From Stenotrophomonas sp. ISL-67 (GTDB taxonomy: Bacteria > Pseudomonadota > Gammaproteobacteria > Xanthomonadales > Xanthomonadaceae), in NCBI RefSeq assembly GCF_018612915.1, contig NZ_JAGGRL010000005.1:62001-126000 (forward strand): a DNA stretch of 64,000 bases, written 5' to 3'. Shown here piece after piece: positions 61,082 to 64,000 of this stretch; within the stretch, counting starts at the first letter, position 1, and the number at the start of each line of letters is the position of its first letter. The notes beneath the pieces are model-generated. The model searched no databases. It worked only from the letters and a program-made list of their open reading frames with translations, and was not told where the DNA came from. The position numbers were made by a program, and so were the translations under genes.

Positions 61082-62440
61082 ATGGCGATTGGTTCCATTG
61101 GTACCGGCCTCGATATTCCCACCCTGGTGGCCCAGCTGGTCGCCAAGGAGCGCGAACCGCAGGAAAACCAGATCAACGCAGCCGGCACCGCCGCCAGTGC
61201 CAAATTGTCGGCGCTGGCCACCCTGACCAGCGGCATGACCAACCTGCAGACCACGCTGGCCAGCCTGATCAAGAGCGCCGACAAGCCGGCGTTCAAGACC
61301 AGCACCATCACCGATTCCAACTTCACCGCCAGCATCGATACCAGCGAGGGCGCGCCCTCTGCGTCCGCCGGCACCCACCAGGTCGAAGTCAAATCGCTGG
61401 CACAGGGCCAGAAACTCAGCTCCGGTGCGTTCGGCAAGGATGACGTGGTCGGCGACGGCAAGCTGACCATCGCCTATGGCGACAAGACCCTGGAAGTGAC
61501 GGTCAACGCCGACAGCAAGCTCAGCGACATCGCCGCCGCCATCAACAAGGCGGCCGGCGGCAAAGTCGTCACCGCCAGCGTCATCACCGCCGACGATGGC
61601 CAGCACCTCGTGCTCAGCGCTGTCGACACCGGCCTGGCCGGCGCGGTCACGATCACCGCCTCGGGCGGCAATGGCGGCCTGGATGCCCTGACCTACGACG
61701 GTACCGCCGGCTCGGGCATGACCCAGATGGTCGAGCCCAAGGACGCCGTGGTGGTGGTCGACGGTTTCACCCGCACCTCCAGCTCCAACACGATCAGCGA
61801 CATCGTCCCGGGCGTGAACCTGACCCTGACCAAGGCCGGGACCGAGGCGGGCAAGACCCAGACCCTGACCATCACCCGCGACAACACCACCGTCAAAACC
61901 GACATGGCCGCGTTCGTCGCCGCCTACAACGCGATGAACGGCGCGCTGAAGTCCGCCAGCGCCTACAACGCCACCAGCAAGACCTCCGCCGCGTTGACCG
62001 GCGACGCCATGGTGCGTGGCCTGCAGCAGCAGCTGCGCAGCCAGTTCAGCAGCAACATCAACGGCCTCAAGGACATGGGGGTGACCATGGCCGCCGACGG
62101 CAGCCTGACCCTGGACAGCGGCAAGATGGAAACCGCCATTGGCAAGGATCCCGACGCCGTGGCCCGCCTGTTCGGCAAGGAGGGCGCCATCGGCAAGCCG
62201 ATGGACACGCTGATCAAGAGCAACCTGGACAAGGAAACCGGCACCCTCACCCAGCGCACCAATTCGCTGAACAAGCAGATCAAGGACCTGGAAAGCCGCC
62301 TGGACGCGCTCGATGCGCGCATGGAAAAGGTCTCCGACCGCTACACCAAACAGTTCACGGCCATGGAAACCCTGGTGACCCAGATGCAGACCACCAGCGA
62401 CGGCCTGACCCAGGCGCTGGCCAAGAAGTCCAGCAGCTGA
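61082..62440 (+). CDS. fliD: flagellar filament cap protein FliD
   Basis: 452 residues from the ATG at 61082 (AGGA upstream). N-terminal GSIGTGLDIPTLVAQLVAKE and SALATLTSGMTNLQTTLASL; C-terminal coiled coil NSLNKQIKDLESRLDALDAR and RYTKQFTAMETLVTQMQTTS. It caps the filament and folds exported flagellin. Confidence 0.95.
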   Translation: MAIGSIGTGLDIPTLVAQLVAKEREPQENQINAAGTAASAKLSALATLTSGMTNLQTTLASLIKSADKPAFKTSTITDSNFTASIDTSEGAPSASAGTHQVEVKSLAQGQKLSSGAFGKDDVVGDGKLTIAYGDKTLEVTVNADSKLSDIAAAINKAAGGKVVTASVITADDGQHLVLSAVDTGLAGAVTITASGGNGGLDALTYDGTAGSGMTQMVEPKDAVVVVDGFTRTSSSNTISDIVPGVNLTLTKAGTEAGKTQTLTITRDNTTVKTDMAAFVAAYNAMNGALKSASAYNATSKTSAALTGDAMVRGLQQQLRSQFSSNINGLKDMGVTMAADGSLTLDSGKMETAIGKDPDAVARLFGKEGAIGKPMDTLIKSNLDKETGTLTQRTNSLNKQIKDLESRLDALDARMEKVSDRYTKQFTAMETLVTQMQTTSDGLTQALAKKSSS

Positions 62441-62458
62441 GCCATCGCGCCACAACGC

Positions 62459-62486
62459 TCAAGTTTCCGCACTGCACCGCCGATAT
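62459..62486 (+). promoter_or_regulatory. sigma-28 promoter of fliS
   Basis: TCAAGTTT-N12-GCCGATAT: an almost exact -10 and a good extended -35, with a spacer one base longer than usual. fliS starts 57 bases downstream. Confidence 0.7.
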
Positions 62487-62542
62487 TCATGGCAGCACCC
62501 ACCACCTGATGTCTGGCGTGGGGCCCAGAGGAGAGATTTCGA

Positions 62543-62959
62543 ATGTACGGTTCCAGCCGTCAGTACGCAGAACAGTACCGCAAGGTCGGCGTTTCCAGTG
62601 CCGTCAACGATGCCGACCCGCATAAGCTGGTCGCCATGCTGCTGACCGGCGCCTGCGAGCGCATCCGCCTGGCCGAAGCCTGCCTGGAGCGCAACGACCA
62701 GGCCCGCAAGGGCAAGGCGATCGGCGAGGCCTGCGCCATCGTTGGCCACCTCAACGGCTCGCTCGACCACGAAGCAGGCGGCGACATCGCCGGCAACCTG
62801 TCGGCCCTGTACGACTACGTCATGCAGCGCCTGACTGATGCCAACCTGCACAACGATGGTGCTGCCCTGCAGGAAGCCCTGCAGTTGCTGACCGAGATCG
62901 ATGCGGCGTGGAATGCCATTCCCCACGACCAGCGCCAGCCCGCCGTGGCGGGCGCCTGA
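62543..62959 (+). CDS. fliS: flagellin export chaperone FliS
   Basis: 138 residues. YAEQYRKVGVSSAVNDADPH and KLVAMLLTGACERIRLAE are the family signature. It prevents flagellin polymerisation in the cytoplasm. The stop overlaps the next ATG by one base. Confidence 0.94.
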   Translation: MYGSSRQYAEQYRKVGVSSAVNDADPHKLVAMLLTGACERIRLAEACLERNDQARKGKAIGEACAIVGHLNGSLDHEAGGDIAGNLSALYDYVMQRLTDANLHNDGAALQEALQLLTEIDAAWNAIPHDQRQPAVAGA

Positions 62960-63273
62960 TGCACGCCGCGCTCGCCACCGACGTACTGCAGCCCCTGCAC
63001 GACGCGCTGGACGAGTTGTCGCGCGCCGTGGACGGTGAAGACCACGACCTTACCCAGCGCCTGATGGACGCCTACGACCAGCAGGTCCGGGCCTACCTGG
63101 ACGAACACGATGCCCGCATTGACGCCGGTTCGCTGCGTGGCCTGATCGCCCGCCAGCAGCAGGTCAGCATCCGCATGGCCGCCCGCCGTGATGAAGCGGC
63201 CACCCACATCACGGCCGACCGACGCGCCGTTCGCGCGTCCCTCGCCTACCTCCGGGCAGAATCCCTGACATGA
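62959..63273 (+). CDS. probable FliT-like flagellar chaperone
   Basis: 104 residues, all-helical (LQPLHDALDELSRAVDGEDH; MDAYDQQVRAYLDEHDARID). Its place directly after fliS suggests a FliT-type chaperone for FliD, but sequence similarity to FliT is not obvious by eye. Start overlaps fliS (TGATG-type) and the stop overlaps the next gene by 4 bases. Confidence 0.65.
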   Translation: MHAALATDVLQPLHDALDELSRAVDGEDHDLTQRLMDAYDQQVRAYLDEHDARIDAGSLRGLIARQQQVSIRMAARRDEAATHITADRRAVRASLAYLRAESLT

Positions 63274-63851
63274 GCGACCTTCGCCCCAGCGACATCCATC
63301 ATCCGGCTGAAAGCGAGCTGTTCGATGAAACGCTGAGCTGCGACGTCGCCCTGCCCGCCGAATTCCGCCTGGGCAGCAGCGCCATCCGCCCGGGCAGCGC
63401 CGAAACCCTGCTGCGCGGCGTTGCCCTGGTCGAAGATGCCAGGGGTGACGACGGCCACGACGACCGTGGCGAGTCCAATACCCAGTTGCAGCGCCTGGAA
63501 GCCAAGCTGGACCTGACCATGGTGCTGCTCGGCCGCCTGGTCCGGCAGAGCGCCCAGGACCTGGACCTGCGTCCGCTGCGCTGGTCGCGCCGGGGCATCC
63601 GCCTTGAACTGGGTGCCCGCACCGGTGCGCCAGCCGGCAGCCTCGGCGTGATCCGCCTGCAGCCCTGCGACTGGCTGCCCGACCACATCGACCTGCCCGT
63701 GGCCGTACTGGCCGAAGCCGCCACCGGGTCCGGCTCCTGCTTCCTGTGGCTGCGTTTCGAGCCGATGAGCGACGCGCTGGAAATGGCGCTGGAACGGCAT
63801 CTTTTCCGGTTGCATCGGCGGCAGGTGGCCGATGCGCGGCGCGGCCGGTAG
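63270..63851 (+). CDS. PilZ-like protein in the flagellar cluster
   Basis: 193 residues. A helical N-terminal part with LQRLEAKLDLTMVLLGRLVR precedes a beta-rich C-terminal domain beginning LRWSRRGIRLELGARTG, which resembles the second PilZ motif (D/NxSxxG) but with Trp in place of Asp, and no clear RxxxR arginine motif. It may therefore bind c-di-GMP weakly or not at all. It is translationally coupled to the FliT-like gene. An interacting regulator of motility or pili is plausible; xanthomonads encode several non-canonical PilZ proteins. Confidence 0.65.
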   Translation: MSDLRPSDIHHPAESELFDETLSCDVALPAEFRLGSSAIRPGSAETLLRGVALVEDARGDDGHDDRGESNTQLQRLEAKLDLTMVLLGRLVRQSAQDLDLRPLRWSRRGIRLELGARTGAPAGSLGVIRLQPCDWLPDHIDLPVAVLAEAATGSGSCFLWLRFEPMSDALEMALERHLFRLHRRQVADARRGR

Positions 63852-63893
63852 GCACGGTTGGTCGGCGGCCTGGAATGGCACCAAACGCCGGTC

Positions 63894-63914
63894 CGGCCAA
63901 CGGCCGGGGCTACC
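63894..63914. repeat. SMAG-type repeat
   Basis: GGCCAACGGCC followed by GGGGCTAC, a GTAG-headed palindrome on the minus strand, in the gap after the PilZ-like gene. Confidence 0.7.
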
Positions 63915-63944
63915 CGCGCTTGGCTAGCGCCGCGCGCTACGTTA

Positions 63945-63970
63945 ATGTGAAGACCTCCCTGCCTTCACAT
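63945..63970. promoter_or_regulatory. inverted repeat upstream of the right-edge gene
   Basis: ATGTGAAG-N10-CTTCACAT, perfect 8-bp arms with a 10-base spacer, ending 11 bases before a GTG start. It looks like an operator or a leader hairpin. Confidence 0.5.
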
Positions 63971-63981
63971 CGCCCCTGCCC

Positions 63982-64000
63982 GTGCGCGTTCTCATTGTCG
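63982..64000 (+). CDS. start of a gene, probably a response regulator, cut by the window edge
   Basis: From the GTG at 63982 the frame reads MRVLIV, the usual opening beta strand of a receiver domain. Only six codons are visible, so the call rests on this and on the flagellar context, where regulators commonly follow. Confidence 0.35.

Overview
The window is high-GC chromosomal DNA from a xanthomonad, most likely a Stenotrophomonas species. The reasons are the many SMAG-type palindromes (short stem-loops with a GTAG head) between genes, the gene orders aat-infA-clpA-clpS, nudJ-mnmA-hflD and trxB/ftsK-lolA-rarA, and a polar-flagellum locus of xanthomonad type with sigma-54 and sigma-28 promoters. 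No rRNA, tRNA, CRISPR array or insertion sequence was recognised.

Layout. (1) 1-5105, minus strand: a CS1/cable-type (alpha) fimbrial operon in the order chaperone, major pilin, usher, tip adhesin (the last runs off the left edge), with a partly duplicated upstream region. (2) 5.4-12.1 kb: a secreted amidohydrolase, a glutathione S-transferase divergent from a WYL regulator, and an RcsB/BvgA-type response regulator overlapped by an unorthodox periplasmic-binding sensor kinase; an RcsB-like box precedes the pair. (3) 12.2-20.5 kb: housekeeping genes crcB, rarA, lolA, a transglutaminase-like protein, ftsK and trxB. (4) 20.5-22.9 kb: an islet of lower GC with a toxin-first HigBA-type module and a large exported amidase. 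(5) 23-33 kb: a FemAB-like protein, aat, infA, clpA, clpS, nudJ, mnmA, hflD and a chemoreceptor with a sigma-28 promoter. (6) 34.1-42.3 kb: four signalling genes (PAS-GGDEF-EAL, a HisKA_3 kinase, a GGDEF-EAL-receiver protein with a degenerate EAL site, and a soluble histidine kinase). (7) 42.3-63.9 kb: flagellar genes flgN-flgM-flgA (minus), cheV, flgBCDEFGHIJKL, three flagellin paralogues, fliD, fliS, a FliT-like protein and a PilZ-like protein. The start of another gene, probably a response regulator, is cut by the right edge.

The flagellar genes carry a readable promoter hierarchy. Sigma-54 sites (GG and GC 12 bases apart) stand before flgA, flgB, flgG and fliD, with a weaker one before cheV. 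Sigma-28 sites (TAAA-N15-GCCGATAA type) stand before flgM, each flagellin, fliS and the chemoreceptor. FlgM, the anti-sigma-28 factor, is itself under a sigma-28-like promoter.

The most unusual content is non-coding. Five intergenic regions carry related composite repeats far larger than ordinary SMAG dimers. One, before flgB, has two perfect 60-bp inverted arms plus 31-bp tandem repeats. Another, after a small ORF at 33.6 kb, has the same nested architecture. A module of about 76 bp with three hairpins occurs three times, each time in the loop of a palindromic repeat, and its copies show compensatory base changes in the stems. A complete SMAG unit is also translated in frame inside the signal peptide of FlgI.
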